DNA of 64,000 nucleotides from Cherax quadricarinatus. Taxonomy: Eukaryota > Arthropoda > Malacostraca > Decapoda > Parastacidae. Numbering within the stretch: the stretch's first letter is position 1; the number at the start of each line of letters is the position of its first letter. The stretch covers positions 38,120,140 through 38,184,139 of the forward strand of contig NC_091298.1 in NCBI RefSeq assembly GCF_038502225.1, given 5' to 3'. A model generated the notes under the pieces. The model worked only from the letters and a program-made list of their open reading frames with translations. It was not told where the DNA came from and searched no databases. Shown here piece after piece: positions 1-10,369 of the stretch. The translations under genes were made by a program, and so were the position numbers.

Positions 1-1
1 C

Positions 2-346
2 AAAGAGACACTAGCAGTTGAATAAGCATGTAGGTTCTTCCATCATATTCTTTGGGGAAAATCATTTAAAATTATAACAGACCATCAGCCTTTGATCCGT
101 GTGTTCAAGAAAAATACCCATTGTCCCAGAATAAGTAGATACATGCTGGAGATGAGAAATTATAATTTTCAGATCCTATATAAGAAAGGTATTAGTCATA
201 GAGTACCAGATACTTTGAGTAGACCCAACTACACAGGTAGTAAAGTTCATGACTCCTGTCGGGTAAAAGATGTGTCCAAACTTTCCAGAGAAGAGCTGAT
301 ACGGGAACAGAGAGACCCCAAGTGGAAGGATCTCTTCTTATTTTGA
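2..346 (+). pseudogene. RNase H end of a gypsy reverse transcriptase
   Basis: Translating from base 2 gives a gypsy-type RNase H tail: KETLAVE, an in-frame TAA, a stretch around FFHHILWGKSFKI, then TDHQPL, and later PRISRYML...NFQILYKKG...VPDTLSR. The TDHQPL block and the DTLSR end are standard Ty3/gypsy landmarks for the last RNase H strand and the tether before integrase. RNase H degrades the RNA strand during reverse transcription. The in-frame stop near base 24 shows this copy cannot make the full protein. The next piece (369-587) continues the polyprotein in another frame. Confidence 0.75.
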
Positions 347-368
347 GGGAAAATTTGTCCCGAAGAAA

Positions 369-587
369 GTGCCAGGACATAGATCACTAGCATGTTTTGA
401 GATACAAGATGTTTTTTATATGAGAAGGAAAGATTTAAAGTATCTCACCTATTCTGTTGTTACCCCAACGTCTATGATTCAGGAGGTTTGTGCTCTGATG
501 CACAAGTACAACAGAATTTTTATTGGCCAGAATGTAGCGTGTTATTGTAAAATGTGTAAGATCATGTGCTACTTGGCAGAAATTTAG
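369..587 (+). pseudogene. Degenerate integrase zinc-binding region
   Basis: This 72-residue stretch lies between the RNase H tail and the integrase core, where the HHCC zinc-binding domain belongs. It retains a VVTPTSMIQEVCALMH block (the first part of the domain) and a cysteine cluster CKMCKIMC near its end. The spacing is disturbed and the second histidine is not obvious, so zinc binding is probably lost. Assignment rests mainly on position and on the C-x2-C-like end. Confidence 0.55.
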
Positions 588-603
588 GACTACAGGTGTA
601 GTT

Positions 604-1065
604 GTGAGAAAATGGCAGGAATTACCAGTTGTTGAAGAAAATGGAAAAGGAGTTGCAAAAGACCTAATAGATTTACATCAGGGTATGGAAGGTTATAGGT
701 ATTGTTTGACAGTGATTGATCATTTCTCAAGTTTTTTTAGAGAGTACCCTCTTAGGAACAAAACTACCATGGCTGTCCTCAAAGAATTTCATAAAGATAC
801 CTGTGTGTTTGGGAAGCCGAAAGTAGTAGTAATGGATAACGGAAGCGAGTTTACCATTGCAGAATTTAAAGACTTTTGTAAGAGGGCAAATATTAAGCAA
901 GCGTTCAGTTTAGTTTACCACCCTCAAGGAAATTCTGTATTAGAGGGGACTCACAGAACCTTGAAGTCAGTGCTAGCAAGACTGTGTAATGACCATCCTA
1001 ACCTATGGACAAAATACTTGTTTCAGACAGTGAAGGCTTTAAATGAGGCTGTCCATACTTCTTAG
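604..1065 (+). pseudogene. Integrase catalytic core (gypsy)
   Basis: The 153-residue ORF holds a retroviral-type integrase core, which inserts the cDNA into the host chromosome. Visible landmarks are the first acidic block DLIDLHQG, the VIDHFSSFFREYPL strand, the second aspartate in VVMDNGSEF, and the glutamate of NSVLEGTHRTLKSVL (usually NGxxERxHRTL). All three members of the D,D(35)E triad can be placed. The ORF has lost its fusion to upstream RNase H and stops at HTS, where the family continues. The tail is found in another frame in the next entry. Confidence 0.8.
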
Positions 1066-1535
1066 GTACGTCGCGTTTTTGTGCTCAATTTGGGTACCAA
1101 CCGTCCCTAGAAGTTGCGGATTTGAACATCCCAGAAGACGAGCCGAGTTTGTCCATGCATTATGATCAGTGGAAATAAGCTATTAAAGAAACCCTCAAGT
1201 TGAAAAGCAAAGAGTATCTGACGAAGGCCAATAGGGGAAGACAAGATCAAATTCTCTAATGAGAATCCTAAGCCTGGAACTTCTAGAAAATTGAACTCCA
1301 AATGGATTGGCCAATATCGTGTGGAAAGTGTGTTAAGTAAGGGAAAGGGTTATGAACTAATAAACCCATTGATAGAACTGTAGTAAAGTGGGGTTCAGAG
1401 AAAGTTAAACTGTACAAGGAAAGGACAGAAGCTGTAGTGGAACTTCATGAAAGTTTGGGCCAGGAAGAACCGGAAGAAACGTTATCACCTAGAACTATAA
1501 GACCAACTGTGAGATTGGGATGGGATTAAGTTAGT
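1066..1535 (+). pseudogene. Integrase C-terminal tail, frameshifted
   Basis: After the stop at 1065 the other plus frames keep recognisable integrase tail text: FCAQFGYQPSLEV, then PEDEPSLSMHYDQW, then KLKSKEYLTKANRGRQD, and toward the end PTVRLGWD. This fits the region after the catalytic core, including the chromatin- or DNA-binding tail. At least two frame changes are needed, so the region is broken. Confidence 0.55.
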
Positions 1536-1560
1536 CTTTAACCAACTTGTAGCTGCCTAT

Positions 1561-2149
1561 GTAGAGAGGAGAGTGGTAATTGCTTTATTGTGTTGTGTGA
1601 GTAATTAATTCCTTGTTAATTTTTGTGTTCTGAAGATAATTTAGTGTTCAGTTAAAAATGTTAAGGAATGCGTAGAGTGGACGTGTTAGGAAGATTTTGT
1701 GCTTAGTAAATATTCTATTTTTTATTTTACTTGAATACTGCCATATAGGAATGCGTACCCTAATTTATGATGTTAATATAATGGTGTCCGTTCCTAAAAG
1801 GATGTCAGCTGTGAAGCGACGCCTCTACCGGGGGAATATTTCCCATTTTTAGGGCCTCTTTCGTGTACAAGGGAGATGGTATTTTTTTTTATATGTTGAA
1901 TGATGGGTATGATGAAGGTGTCAAGGAAAGCTGTTTCTCTGCTACCTGAAGGCCTCCAGCTCAGGTCTTGGTTACCTCTTTAGGACGAACTGGAGGAGTT
2001 GTAGATGGAACACTTGCCAATGGAAGAGGTTACTTAACTGTCTGTTAGCTGTAGTCCGTATAGCAATGAGGATATCTTGATATATTTAATAATACACCAG
2101 AAGTAAAGGAGGTTGCATGTATCCTGTTCTATATACCTGTATTAAGGAA
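1561..2149. other. No gene recognised; possible gypsy 3' region
   Basis: This stretch follows the end of the gypsy pol remnant and could contain its 3' LTR. I could not find a second copy in the window or clear TG...CA ends with a target duplication. No ORF of note. Confidence 0.3.
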
Positions 2150-2177
2150 GTGGTGAAACAATGTAAAAAGAGAGCAA

Positions 2178-3338
2178 ATGAGAGTTGGTGAGATGTTATC
2201 AACAAATTTGGTTGAAAATAAGAAAAAGTTTTTGAGTGAGATTAATAAGGTGAGGAAGCCTAAGGAAGGAACGAATTTGTTACTTAAAAATCGGAGAGGA
2301 GAGTTATTAAATGGAGAGTTAGAGGTATCGGGAAGATGGAGGAAATATTTTGAGGAATTGTTAAATGTTGATGACGATAGAGAAGCTGTGATTTCGTGTA
2401 TAGGTCAAGGAGGAATAACATCTTGTAGGAGTGAGGAAGAGCCAGTTGTGAGTGTGGGGGAAGATCGTGAGGCAGTAGGTATAATAAAAAAAGGGGTAAA
2501 GCAGCTGGGATTGATAGAAATGTTAAAAGCAGGTGGGGATATAGTTTTGGAGTGGTTGGTGCAATTATTTAATAAATGTATGGGAGAGGGTAAGGTACCT
2601 AGGGATAGGCACAGAGCATGCATAGTTCCTTTGTATAAAAGCAAAGGGGACAAAAGAGAGTGCAAAAATTATAGGGGAATAAGTATGTTGAGTATACCTG
2701 GTAAAGTGTATGGTAGAGTTATTACTGAAAGAATTAGGAACAAGACGGAGAACAGGATAGCAGATGAACGAGGAAGCTTTAGGAAGCATAGGGAGTGTGT
2801 AAACCAAGTGTTTACAGTGAAACACATAGGTGAACAGCATTTAGATAAGGGTAAAGAGGTTTTTGTGGCATTTATGAATTTGGACAAGGCGTATGACAGG
2901 GTGGATAGGGAGGCATTGTGGCAGGTGTTGCAGGAGTATGGTATAGGACGAAGGTTATTGAAAGCAGTGAAGAGTATTTTCGAAGATAATGAGACTCAGG
3001 TTAGACTATGTAGGAGAGAGGGAGATTATTTATCAGTAAAAATAGGCCTTAGACAAGGATGTGTGATGTCACCATGGTTATTCAGTATATTTATAGATGG
3101 GGTTGTAAGAGAAGTGAATACTCGGGTGCTGGCAAGAGGTGAGGGGTTAAAAGATAAAGACTCTAACACAAAGTGGGAGTTGTCACAGTTGCTCTTTGCA
3201 GATGACACTCTGCTTTTGGGAGATTCTGATGAGAAGTTGCGGAGGTTGGCGGATGAATTTTGTAGGGTATGTAAAAGAAGAAAATTAAAAGTGAATATAG
3301 GAAAGAGTAAGGTTATGATAAAAAAAATAAATAGGTGA
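2178..3338 (+). pseudogene. LINE L-A reverse transcriptase, inactive motif A
   Basis: This 386-residue ORF is the longest RT of family L-A here. Order of landmarks: ECKNYRGISMLSIPGKVYGR (fingers), motif A at FVAFMNLDKAYDRVD, motif B at GLRQGCVMSPWLF, motif C at LLFADDTLLLG, then LKVNIGKSKVM. The enzyme would copy its own RNA at a nicked target. In copy 3 (51986) motif A reads FMDLEKAYD; here the catalytic aspartate is asparagine (FMNLD), which should abolish polymerisation. The endonuclease half is missing and the frame breaks at 3338, so I treat it as a pseudogene despite its length. The first methionine is arbitrary, since the element is 5'-truncated. Confidence 0.85.
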
Positions 3339-3925
3339 TGAAAGACTGAATATCAGATTAGAGATAGAGAGTATGGAGGAGGTGAATGTATTCAGATATA
3401 TAGGAATGGACGTGTCAGCAGATGGGTCTATGAAAGATGAGCGGTGCACTGAGGAGTCTGTGGAAACAAAGAACTTTGTCCATGGAAGCAAAGAGGGGAA
3501 TGTATGTAAGTATATTTATATCAATGCTATTATATGGGTGTGAAGCATGGGCGGTGAATGTTGCAACAAGGAGAAGGTTGGAGGCAGTGGAGATGTCGTT
3601 TCGGAGGGCAATGTGTGGTGTGAATATAATGCAGAGAATTAATAGTTTGGAAATTAGGAGGAGGTGCGGGATTACCACATATATTATCCAGCGGGCTGAG
3701 AAGGGGTTGCTGAGGTAGTTCGAGCATGTAGAGAGGGTGGAAGGAAATAGAATGACTTCGGGAGTGTATAAATATGCGGTGGAGGGAAGACGGGGTAGAG
3801 GTCGGCCTAGGAAAGGTTGGAGGGAGAGGGGTTAAGGTTTTGTATGCAAGGGGCTTGGACTTCCAGCAAGCATGCGTGAGCGTGTTAGATAGGAGCAAAT
3901 GGAGACGCATAGTTTTTAGGACTTG
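3339..3925 (+). pseudogene. LINE L-A C-terminal region, frameshifted
   Basis: Pieces in two frames continue the RT C-terminus: ESMEEVNVF-like text, then KNFVHGSKEGNV, CEAWAVNVATRRRLEAVEM, and MQRINSLEIRRRCG. The same blocks occur in copies 2 and 3. The C-terminal domain of this LINE group normally ends soon after a cysteine/histidine-rich segment. Several frameshifts and a stop at 3716-3718 break it. Confidence 0.7.
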
Positions 3926-4110
3926 ACGTGCTGTTGGAGAGTGAGTAAGGTAACATTTATGAAGGGATTCAGGGAAACCTGCAGGCCGGACTTGAGTCCT
4001 GGAGATGGGAAGTAGAGTGCCTGCACTCTGAAGAAGGGGTGTTAATGTTTCAGATTTATTACTGTAGTGTAGAGTAAGCGCACCTCTGGCAGGACAGTGA
4101 TGGAGTGAAC

Positions 4111-4215
4111 ACTGCGACTAACCTAGGATTCGAACCCATGTCGTTTTGGCCCTCCTCATGGTGAGCAAATATCACACATGACGCTTTAACGCACAGGACC
4201 ACGCAATCTTACAAG
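4111..4215 (-). repeat. tRNA-derived SINE head, antisense
   Basis: On the minus strand this reads from a GTGGTCC...GCGTTAAAGCGTC start to a B-box-like GGTTCGAATCC, the internal pol III promoter layout of a tRNA-derived SINE. A second copy of the same family lies at 27506-27650 (-). It truncates the 3' UTR of the preceding L-A LINE. Confidence 0.65.
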
Positions 4216-4334
4216 AATCAAGCACCCAGCAGAGCTAGGTGTTTTACCTTGATCCAATTACATACGGTGATGTGGGTGCATCTGAGCTAATTTCATTCTA
4301 ATCCCCGTTTGGTGTACTTGCCTCGACGAGCAGT

Positions 4335-4390
4335 ATTTTATATTATTGTAACCACGAATGAGTTGTATTGAATCAATAACAACTCGTAGC
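4335..4390 (-). repeat. SINE tail fragment
   Basis: The stretch with cacgaatgagttgtattgaatcaataacaac resembles the tail of the SINE at 27506-27650, where the matching block precedes the (ATT)n end. Fragment only. Confidence 0.45.
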
Positions 4391-5313
4391 TCTGTTTGGC
4401 GCTTCATTCTTGTTGGATATATTGGGTAAGAATGTAATATAATACCGACTAGCTGTTGGAAATAAAAATATAAATGCAAACACTGGGACATTATAATGAC
4501 CAGCTGTGAGTTTCCAATAATATGATGTAAAATTTCCATTGTGGGTTTTTCCAGCTACTGAAATTCGTCTATAGGATAAGTATAAATTACTAACATCCAC
4601 AGGAGGAATATGGAGTGGCTGCCGCAAACAAAATTATAGACAGAATAAATAATTCGGAACCACATTTGAAGTACATTTTAATATTTTTTGACTTAATTCA
4701 TGTCTGCATAAACAACTCATTACGATTTCAATGCAATATAAACATGCAAATACTTCATTAACACGATAACTTGTTTAGGTATCAGTAGATTGGGGCCCAG
4801 TTCTTGGACCCATTATGTATCTCTGCAGTCATTTGACTGCTGCCCACAGGATGGGTATGTATGGGGTGCATTATAAAGATAATAAACTAACTGGCGTCGA
4901 CAGAATTTATATTGAATAAAATAAAACTAACCTGAGTAACGCTGCAAATCCATTGAAACTGAATTAAAGCTGAATTCAGAGACACGAAATCGTTTTGCCT
5001 TTTAAACAAATATAGTCAATCTATTTTGGAAACGACGGGACTTGAAACTATAAACTGTTGATTACATACGGCAAGAAAATCGCCCAGCGAGATTGGGTAT
5101 GAGAGAAAAATCCAACTGCGTTACTATCACTGGGAAGTCATCCTGTGTGATGGAGAATGAATAGAAAACCATCCTGTATGATGTAGCATAATAAAAAACT
5201 CATCCTGTAACACTGGTGCTTCAGGTCAATGTAGTTAATGTAAACCTTCGAAAATATAACGACGATTAGGGTCCCATCGCAAAGTCGTGAATCAGTTTTG
5301 ATAATAACAAAGT
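4391..5313. other. No gene recognised
   Basis: AT-rich DNA without a credible ORF. Bases 4785-4890, including cccacaggatgggtatg, look like the end of an interspersed repeat, but no second copy is present in the window to prove it. Confidence 0.3.
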
Positions 5314-5319
5314 ACTTAC

Positions 5320-5533
5320 TTATATAGTCGTCCTGTCCGGGGTAGCGAGCGAGGATATTAGCGAGAGAGAGCTCTTGGTGGGGCAAGACTTCGATGGTTT
5401 CCCCAACACACCAGAGAGTGTTGAGAGCCAACAACACCACCATTCTGGAGGGCCAGCACATCTCTCTCCACCCCTTCAGCATCATTCCCTCAACAATAAA
5501 CTGTTTATCTTGTAGTCCATCATGTGCATTCAC
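5320..5533 (-). CDS. Possible host first coding exon with signal peptide
   Basis: Reading on the minus strand, an ORF starts at 5533 and runs about 71 codons to a splice-donor-like A|GTAAGT (GT at 5319-5318). The residues include MVVLLALNTLWCVG, a convincing hydrophobic signal-peptide core, followed by a polar segment ETIEVLPHQELS...RYPGQDDYI. Three nearby methionines (in MMLKGW, EMCW and RMVV) could each be the true start. After the donor the reading becomes hydrophobic and unlike the exon, as expected of intron. I do not recognise the protein family. It is not similar to any repeat in this window, so it could be the 5' coding exon of a secreted or membrane protein whose remaining exons lie to the left or outside. 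Confidence 0.42.
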
Positions 5534-6771
5534 TTTATATTAAAACTTTCCTCAAATCAGAAATTATTCACTTCACCGTTGAGTCAAGAAGTAAAATTTC
5601 TGAGATATCAACAAACTCTCCCGTTTGTCTTAGAGGATAAAAATTTTAAAATCCCTTATCTTCACTGGAACTAAGTAATAGCTAAAAGACGACTGTTTGT
5701 TTTAATGGAAAAGTCTCATACTATAACTCCCATGAAACAGAAGGATATACTAATGGATTACATAAAGAGTTAAGGTGATCACTATGCACGCAGCGTATGG
5801 ATTACATTTCCTGGGGGATGCGGTGACGGAAGGAGGGTAATATTATATTAAACAACCGCGCGTTAAGACTCTCCCACATGAATGATAGTAGTGAACTGAA
5901 GCCGCCACACACGGGCCACCCAGCCCAGCCTAGGACCAGCCACTCAGTCTGCTACACGTCCGCGCAACTCCCCTTTTCCTCCTCCCTTAATCCACTTCCC
6001 CTAATCCTCCTAACTTCGTTCACGTCCCTTCATACTTTCTCCTCTCATACTCCTTTCATCCACTTTCTCTCACTACGGCTTACGTTAAAAACCACAACAC
6101 TAACTATTGATAACTTGGTGAGGAAAAGATGCCAGTTTAATGGAATATTTATTACCGGCTACAAATCCGCTTACAAGATGAAGGAAGAAACTGAAATATT
6201 CACATGAGAGCTATAACAGGTTTTCGAAAGCTAATATTGCGGAATAAAAGATTATGGAAATTACCACTCTAATACAAGTCTGGAAACTATCACTGGATTT
6301 CAAGACTCTTAAAAACGCTGGAATTAAATTAAAGCTTTCGAAAGCTAGCAATGGACTACGAGAATTCACGCACTTTAGAAACCAAGGTATTGACACTTGC
6401 TATAAATTTTCTGACATGTATTTTTTTAAGAGAAAATATTTTTATACAGAAACTAAAAGCTTTTAAACGCTCTGATATTTAGCAAACTTTTGCTTTTAGT
6501 TCCCCGTCCATGTCAGACTTTTTTAAGCGAATAGAACGTATAACATCGTCACGTCCTTAATTACCAATAAGGAAGAATCTTGATGTTTCAAGTAACATTT
6601 AAATACTTGGTATTGAAATGTTACATAAGAAACCAGACACTATCAGTACAAATTCTACTAAATATCTAGAAGTATACAAAAACGTTGGTCTCAGTGTGTT
6701 GAGAGAACTTAATATATGAGAAGTTCACCCATCACAGATGATGCATTTATTTAATATTACATACCTGCAAG
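5534..6771. other. Unique DNA; possible 5' flank of the minus-strand exon
   Basis: No repeat and no convincing gene. Around 5880-6010 the DNA is richer in C and CpG than its surroundings. A minus-strand TCAGTT at 5896-5891 fits an arthropod initiator consensus, but such hexamers are common by chance. The 109-codon ORF at 5878-6207 has no domain and is low in complexity. Confidence 0.3.
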
Positions 6772-7020
6772 ACCCTCTCAAGAAGCTCACTACTAATAAT
6801 GCCTTCATTAAATTACTTGCAGAGATGAATGCTGAAAAAGAAATTTCCCGCTTAAGTGGATCTAAGCAGGAGTCTACTGGCAGGGCTGCATCTGCTCTTG
6901 TTGCCGCCTCCCGAGATTACAACTGGAGTAACCACTCTGAGATACTCATAAGAATTAACAACGAGTTTATACTGAATAGCTCTCTCGCCCACTATGATAA
7001 TATGAATGTACATAAGCAAG
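6772..7020 (+). CDS. Possible host internal exon
   Basis: An ORF bounded by a CAAG acceptor-like site (AG at 6770-6771) and a CAAG|GTATGT donor-like site (GT at 7021-7022), exactly 83 codons between them. Its composition is protein-like, with a balanced charged/hydrophobic pattern such as NAFIKLLAEMNAEKEISRL and GRAASALVAASRDYNWS. The upstream pyrimidine tract is weak, which lowers confidence. I do not recognise the family and see no repeat counterpart in the window. It is on the strand opposite to the exon at 5320-5533, so the two would belong to different genes. Confidence 0.28.
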
Positions 7021-7939
7021 GTATGTAGTTAGCCTTATTTTCACTCTCTTGAACATTACATGCTTCTGTGTCTACTCAGTGAGGATTGTAGAACAATACC
7101 CTAAGTGGTATGTCACTGTATCTTCCTATTGAAAATATGACACTAGATAGATTAAATAGATATCCTAAATTTATATGCAGTAAATACAAATCCAGATTTT
7201 AACCTGTTAAACCTTTTGTGAGCCTAGTTTCTAGGCCTTTTGTGCATCTGCTATTTCGTGGCATAATTCCAAGGGTTTTTGTGTATCCACATGTTCTTGT
7301 TCTACTCTCAACAGATACTTGTAGAGTGTATGATAAGCGAATATTTTACCCTCCTCAGCAAATTCTGTTTTCACAGATTTCATAACTCCAGGAGTTACGT
7401 TTTTCTTTTCCTTTCTCCTTTACTGTGACCTTATCACCCTTTACACTTTCTTTTGCTTGTTTCATCCTTCCCAACACCGTATTTTAATTTCTTATACATT
7501 TCTCTCTGTCAGTTCTCCACTCTTTCCCGTTGCTCCCCTTTCCTATTTCTTATGCACTTTCTTTCATTGTTTCTGCTTCCATCCCGACATTCTGCTTCGT
7601 AACCACTTTCTGTACTCTAACAGTTTTATTTCATATGTATTCTCTTCTCTTTCAGAAAATAACATTCACTGAAATATTACCCTCGTAAGGTTAATAATTC
7701 AGGATAATGCAGGACGATCGAGCAGTGTACCTTATTTCCTGAAAGATCCTTCAAGTCCTATCCTGCAACAGTCCACTGAATATAAAGATAAGTTACTGCA
7801 GAGTAAAACTTTCGTTTAACGACGGTTCACTAAAAATGTGTTTTATCAAGTCTTCATGAATCAAACTTAATCATGAGCGACACGTCGTCTTGCATAAAGA
7901 CTTTCTTTATATACCCATTTTTTGCCGTAGTACCTATGA
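7021..7939. other. No gene recognised
   Basis: AT-rich and, around 7390-7660, pyrimidine-rich on the plus strand. No supported feature. Confidence 0.3.
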
Positions 7940-8487
7940 TTTACTAACTCATGGGTACTTCTTTACTTCTTGGTAAACAATGGTGAATAAGGTCAGCAGG
8001 TGTATAAAAACCAACATTCAGGTACCTCTTTATTTCTAGGCGAGCAGAGGCAGCAGGTACTAGGAGTCTAACACCCAAGATAACTCTTTACTACTAGGTG
8101 AATAGAGGTATTATGTGTAAGTAAAATAACACCCAGGTATTTCTTTTCTGCCAAGTGGACAAGGGTAGATTTAGGGAAACTAACATACAAGTATACTGTT
8201 AGGTTCATCTAGGCAACAGATGTAATGAAACTAGTACCAAAAGATCTCTTTACTGCTAACTAAAAACGAGCAACAAGTGTAATGGATCTTACACTCACGT
8301 ACCTTTCTACTGTCAGGTGAACAAGGAGGACAAATGTAAAGAGACTAACTCCTTACATTTACAACCCTATTGAGTAAGCAGGGCTTCCTATTGACTGCTA
8401 GATGTAAGTAGGCTGGCAACTAGGTATATTTTTGCTGTTAAATTAATTAGGAGCAGCAGATGTAAGGAGACTGACACCTAGGTCCCA
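7940..8487 (+). repeat. Degenerate tandem array of about 60-bp units
   Basis: About nine diverged units share the pattern AGGTGTAAGGAGACTAACA, ccaggtacctctttactgct, aggtgaacaagggcagc. The same units continue at 10244-10369, 15065-15262 and 49200-49353, where one is joined to a tRNA-like B box. This suggests they derive from a SINE tail. The array is interrupted by the CR1-A LINE and the LTR element. Confidence 0.7.
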
Positions 8488-8632
8488 ATAGGACTCAGTG
8501 TTCACCGAGCCGTTACCCAGACTAAGGGTCAACAATCTAAATGAATTCTATATGAACGAGACCCAAAATCTGGTCATTTCAAAAATCTCTGATATTATCC
8601 TATCACAATACTTTTAAAAGGTAATAAATGAC

Positions 8633-9190
8633 ATGCTCATGCACTCTGCCCCAGGCCCAGACTCATGGAACTCCGTGTTCATCAAGAACGGCAAGAAGCC
8701 CCTATCACGTGCCTTCAGCATTTCATGGAGAGGGAGCATGGACACAGGGGTCATCCCACACTCACTAAAAACAACAGACACAGCCCCACTCTACAAAGGT
8801 GGCAGTAAAGCAATTGCAAGGAACTACAGACCTATAGCACTAACATCCCATATAAAAGTCTCTGAAGGGGTTCTAAGAAGCAAGATCGCCTACTAATTAT
8901 ATACCCATTAATTACACAACCCAGGGCAACACAGGTTTAAATCAGGTTGCTCCTGCCTGTGCCAGCTACTGGACCACTATGACAAGGTCCTGGATGTTAT
9001 AGAAGATAAACAAAATGCAGATGTAGTATATAAAGACTTTGCAAAAGCCTTCGGCAAGTATGACCACGGTGTAATAATGCACAAAATGCTTGATGAAGGA
9101 ATAACAGGAAAAATTGGTAGATAGATCTATAACTTCCTAACAAATAGAACACAAAGAGTAATAGTCAGCAGAGTAAAGTCTGAGGCAGCT
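8633..9190 (+). pseudogene. CR1-A RT, N-terminal half
   Basis: The first ORF (8633-8896) reads SAPGPDSWNSVFIK, then TDTAPLYKGGSKAIARNYRP and IALTSHIKVSE, the RT fingers region that binds the template. After a stop the frame continues with motif A, YKDFAKAFGKYDH, around 9030-9065; the catalytic aspartate is kept but the usual KAFD is KAFG. Two or more stops break the reading. Confidence 0.7.
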
Positions 9191-9831
9191 ATGGCGAGAA
9201 GCTCTGTTCCGCAAGGCATAGTACTTGCTCCCATCCTATTCCTCATCCTCATATCTGACATAGACAGAGATGTAAGCCATAGCTCCGTGTCTTCCTTTGT
9301 GGATGACACCCCAATTGCCATGACAGTGACCTACATCGAAGACACCGCGAGACTCCAAGCAGACATCAACCAAATCTTCGAATGGGCCACTCAGAACAAT
9401 ATGAAGTTCAATGAAGAGAAATTTCAACTACTCAGATATGGAAAACTTGAGAAATTAAAACTGTATCAGGGTATACAACAAATTCTAACCATGCAATAGA
9501 GCGAAAAAGTAATGTGAAGGAGCTGGGAGTGACAATGTCAGAGGGTCTCGCCTACAAAGATCACAACACTGTATCTACCCCATCTGCTAGAAAAGTGATA
9601 GGATGGATAATGAGAACCTTCAAAACTAGGGAAGCGAAGCCCATGATGATACTCTTCAAATCGCTTGTTCTCTCTAGGCTGGAATACTGCTGTACACTAC
9701 CTGCACCCTTCAAAGCAAGCAAAATTGCTGACCTGGAGAATGTACAAAGAACATTCATGGTACACATAAGTACGATAAAGCACCTAAATTACTGGGAATG
9801 GTTGAAGTCCCTTGGTTTGTATTCCCTGTAA
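9191..9831 (+). pseudogene. CR1-A RT, C-terminal half
   Basis: Two ORFs in one continuous domain. SSVPQGIVLAPILFLI is motif B. SSFVDDTPIAM is motif C, with V where A is usual but both aspartates kept. MKFNEEKFQLLRYG is the thumb start. After a frame change comes VNVKELGVTMSEGLAYKDH and LEYCCTLPAPFKASKIADLENVQRTF, the post-RT region of CR1-like LINEs. The stop at 9499 and the shift before 9514 make it nonfunctional. Confidence 0.75.
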
Positions 9832-9945
9832 TGCTGGCGAGAGAGATACACTTGGAAAATCCTAGAGGGGTTAGTATCAAACTTACACACGAAAATCACT
9901 CCCTGTGAATCCTAAAGACTCGGCAGGAGATACAACATTCCCCCA

Positions 9946-10243
9946 TTGAAGAGCAGGGGCGCCACAAGAACACAGAGAGAAAACACAACAAGAGTCAGGG
10001 GCCCAAGACTGTTCAACTGCCTCCCAGCATGCATAAGGGGAATTACCAATAGACCCCTAGCTGTCTTCAAGAAAGCACTGAGCAGGAACCTAAAGTCAGT
10101 ACCTGACCAGCCGGCTATGGTTCGTACGTCAGTTAACTTGCGGCCAGCAGAAACAGCCTGGTTGATTAGACCCTGATCCACCACGAGCCCTGGTCTCAGA
10201 CCGAACCACGGGGGCGTTGACCCCCGAAGCCCACTCCAGGTAG
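9946..10243 (+). pseudogene. CR1-A C-terminal tail and 3' UTR
   Basis: Reads MKSRGATRTQRENTTRVRGP, then RLFNCLPACIRGITNRPLA, then FKKALSRNLKSVPDQP, a tail shared almost residue for residue with the copy at 22516-22791. The last 60 bases carry the 3' end with gggggcgttgacccccg, a small hairpin present in all three CR1-A copies and probably part of the RNA end recognised by the RT. Confidence 0.7.
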
Positions 10244-10369
10244 GTACCTCCGATCTGCTCGGTGAAAACCAATATGTTTCTTAATTGCTAGGTAACCAAA
10301 GGTAGTAGGTGCAAGGAGACTAACAGACGGGTACCTCTTATATTCTGGGTGAACAGGAACATCAGGTGT
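10244..10369 (+). repeat. SINE-tail array, remainder
   Basis: Continuation of the 7940-8487 array between the CR1-A LINE and the LTR element. It ends with GGTGT (10365-10369), the left target duplication of the LTR element. Confidence 0.65.

Larger units (their letters stand above)
1..1560 (+). mobile_element. Ty3/gypsy-type LTR retrotransposon, pol remnant
   Basis: Consecutive pieces on the plus strand encode the end of RNase H, a degenerate integrase zinc-binding region, the integrase catalytic core and an integrase C-terminal tail. This is the usual Ty3/gypsy order (RNase H before integrase). The frame changes several times and in-frame stops are present, so the copy is dead. Gag, protease and most of RT lie beyond the left edge or are lost. 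No flanking LTR was recognised. Domain identity is seen in the sequence; the family name follows from domain order. Confidence 0.8.
2150..4110 (+). mobile_element. LINE family L-A, copy 1 (RTE/jockey-like)
   Basis: A 5'-truncated non-LTR retrotransposon with a long RT ORF, a frameshifted C-terminal part and a 3' UTR. Four more copies of the family are in the window: 15523-16370 (-), 51986-53222 (+), 53455-55330 (-) and 60430-61790 (-). The copy at 53455 retains part of an apurinic-type endonuclease, so the full element has EN plus RT. The 3' end is cut at about 4110 by a SINE. Clade is uncertain: the NYRGIS block suits RTE-like LINEs. Confidence 0.85.
8488..10243 (+). mobile_element. CR1-type LINE (family CR1-A), 5'-truncated
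   Basis: A truncated non-LTR element inserted in the SINE-tail array. It holds an RT in several frames, a conserved C-terminal block and the family 3' end ccgcgggggcgttgaccccc-like text followed by ctccaggta. A second, shorter copy is at 22489-22825 and a 3' fragment at 18421-18480. The array resumes after 10243, so the insertion limits are good to tens of bases. Confidence 0.8.

Noticed and set aside
2405..3910. Minus-strand ORFs under the first L-A LINE
   Set aside because: Shadows of the RT reading; similar antisense ORFs recur at every L-A copy.
5878..6207. 109-codon plus-strand ORF as a gene
   Set aside because: Ser/Leu/Pro-rich low complexity, no domain and no splice context.
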